Of a stretch of 64,000 bases of DNA, positions 62,855 to 64,000 are shown piece by piece. The translations under genes were made by a program, and so were the position numbers. Location of the stretch: NCBI GenBank assembly GCA_002709305.1, contig PAQM01000024.1:1-64000 (forward strand), written 5' to 3'. The stretch comes from Crocinitomicaceae bacterium. Its GTDB lineage: Bacteria > Bacteroidota > Bacteroidia > Flavobacteriales_D > Crocinitomicaceae. Within the stretch, counting starts at the first letter, position 1. Every line of letters starts with the position of its first letter. Below the pieces are notes generated by a model. The model was not told the origin of the DNA, made no database searches, and saw only the letters and a list, made by a program, of their open reading frames with translations.

Positions 62855-62869
62855 TTATTAAATTTAAAG

Positions 62870-64000
62870 GTGGATAAGAATAAGGAAAAAAAAACATGGG
62901 ATTATGTTTCTGCTTTATAGCAAAAGTCTTCAATAAATCTTAAAGAAAAATATAATTTATTTATTGGTGGTAAATTTGTTAAGCCTTCATCGGGAAAGTA
63001 TTATGATACAATTAATCCTGCTACAGAAGAAAGAATTTCTAAGATAGCTTATGGTAATAATATTGATATTGACCTTGCAGTAAAATCGGCAAGAAATGCT
63101 TATTTGAATATTTGGTCAAAAGTTTCTCCATCTGAAAAATCAAAATACATTTATCGTATTGCTAGATTGATGCAAGAGCGTGCTCGTGAATTAGCAATTA
63201 TAGAGACGTTAGATTCAGGTAAAGTAATTCGAGAATCTAGAGATATTGATATTCCATTAGCGTGTAATCATTTTTTTTATTACGCAGGTTGGACTGATAA
63301 ATTACAGTATGCTTTTCCTAATAAAAAAGTATCTCCATTGGGAGTAGTAGGACAGATTATCCCTTGGAACTTCCCTTTATTAATGGCTGCTTGGAAAATA
63401 GCACCTGCCTTAGCGGCAGGGAATACAGTGGTTCTAAAACCAGCTGAGACAACATCGCTTACTGCATTAAAATTAGCTGAGATTATTAGAGACTCTGGTT
63501 TGCCTGATGGTGTTGTTAATATAGTTACAGGATATGGTGATACTGGTGCTGAATTAGTAAATCACTATGATATAAATAAAATTGCATTTACTGGTTCAAC
63601 GACAGTTGGAAAAATAATACAAAAATCAATTTCAGGATCTGATAAAAAAGTAACATTAGAATTAGGTGGTAAATCAGCAAATATTATTCTAGAAGATGCT
63701 CCAATTGATCAAGCTGTTGAAGGAATAATTAATGGGATATTTTTTAATCAAGGTCATGTATGTTGTGCTGGTTCTAGATTATTCGTTCAAGAGAGTATTT
63801 ATGATATAATTATTAAAAAATTAAAGCGTAGAATAGATAAACTGATTATAGGAGATCCATTAGATAAAAATACTGATATAGGTGCTATTAATTCAAAAGA
63901 ACAGTTAAATACAATAAATAATTATATTAACATTGGTAAGTCTGAAGGGTCTAAAATTTTTCAAAGTTCATATAAGCTTCCTAATAAAGGATATTATTGT
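62870..64000 (+). pseudogene. Aldehyde dehydrogenase with an in-frame TAG near the N-terminus (3' end beyond window)
   Basis: From GTG at 62870, a frame reads 16 codons (VDKNKEKKTWDYVSAL), then TAG at 62918-62920, then continues open for 360 codons to the window edge. The later part is a well-preserved NAD(P)+ aldehyde dehydrogenase: VVGQIIPWNFPL, VLKPAETT, FTGSTTVGK, LELGGKSAN and the catalytic Cys in NQGHVCCAG. The residues before the TAG match the usual N-terminal extension of deoC-linked flavobacterial aldehyde dehydrogenases, as I recall them. No ATG, GTG or TTG occurs within the first 60 codons after the stop, so a simple restart is unlikely. It may be a new nonsense mutation, a base error, or use of a rare start such as ATA. 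The protein body shows no other damage. Confidence 0.75.

Overview
This AT-rich window (roughly 70% A+T by eye) comes from a Bacteroidota genome, most likely a marine member of the Flavobacteriia. The evidence is a green-tuned proteorhodopsin, a PorP/SprF-family type IX secretion protein, a T9SS sorting tail on a secreted HmuY-like protein, DUF5686, DUF2723, DUF2480 and DUF6607 family proteins, HmuY/TonB heme-uptake genes, and promoters of the Bacteroidota TTG-N19/20-TAnnTTTG type. No phage, insertion sequence or CRISPR array was seen.

Layout. 1-2890: the N-terminal part of a large secreted adhesin with HYR-like repeats, cut by the left edge. 3062-5741: an inorganic-carbon block with a gamma carbonic anhydrase, a probable iota carbonic anhydrase and a SulP anion transporter. 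6132-7841: kbl and a GNAT acetyltransferase. 7931-14701: a leftward envelope cluster running from coaX through an outer-membrane protein, a TPR protein and LptC to DUF5686. 14792-14864: tRNA-Phe, followed by about 490 bp of non-coding DNA with a strong hairpin. 15397-22437: housekeeping genes (rnhA, pepP, thiL, a PLP decarboxylase) and an amidotransferase-like protein lacking its catalytic Cys. 22464-32036: an iron/heme acquisition region. 32198-33827: a sulfotransferase-like gene overlapping a class IV aminotransferase gene. 34917-34989: tRNA-Gln. 35218-41898: DUF2723, DUF2480, rhomboid and an FAD oxidoreductase. 41929-45093: the phototrophy cluster, in which proteorhodopsin is followed by one gene fusing lycopene cyclase to the Blh retinal-forming dioxygenase. 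45222-45600: RNase P RNA. 46193-50002: the suf operon. 50205-55807: ribF, an LRR protein, PorP, an FtsX-type permease and a NamZ-family muramidase. 55810-59681: purE and an aromatic amino-acid catabolism run (kynA, hpd, hmgA). 59912-64000: SDR threonine dehydrogenase, a MORN protein, deoC and an aldehyde dehydrogenase with an in-frame TAG.

The most notable pattern is one 20-bp palindrome, AATACC-N8-GGTATT, found three times. Its right arm overlaps the -7 promoter region upstream of the suf operon (50066-50085), the DUF6607/ankyrin/DUF2271/PepSY-reductase operon (32127-32146) and the secreted HmuY-like gene (27149-27168). I infer an iron- or Fe-S-responsive regulon whose regulator is not in the window. 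The light-driven proton pump, retinal synthesis and the bicarbonate transporter with two carbonic anhydrases fit the known photoheterotrophic lifestyle of marine flavobacteria, in which light energy supports CO2 uptake.
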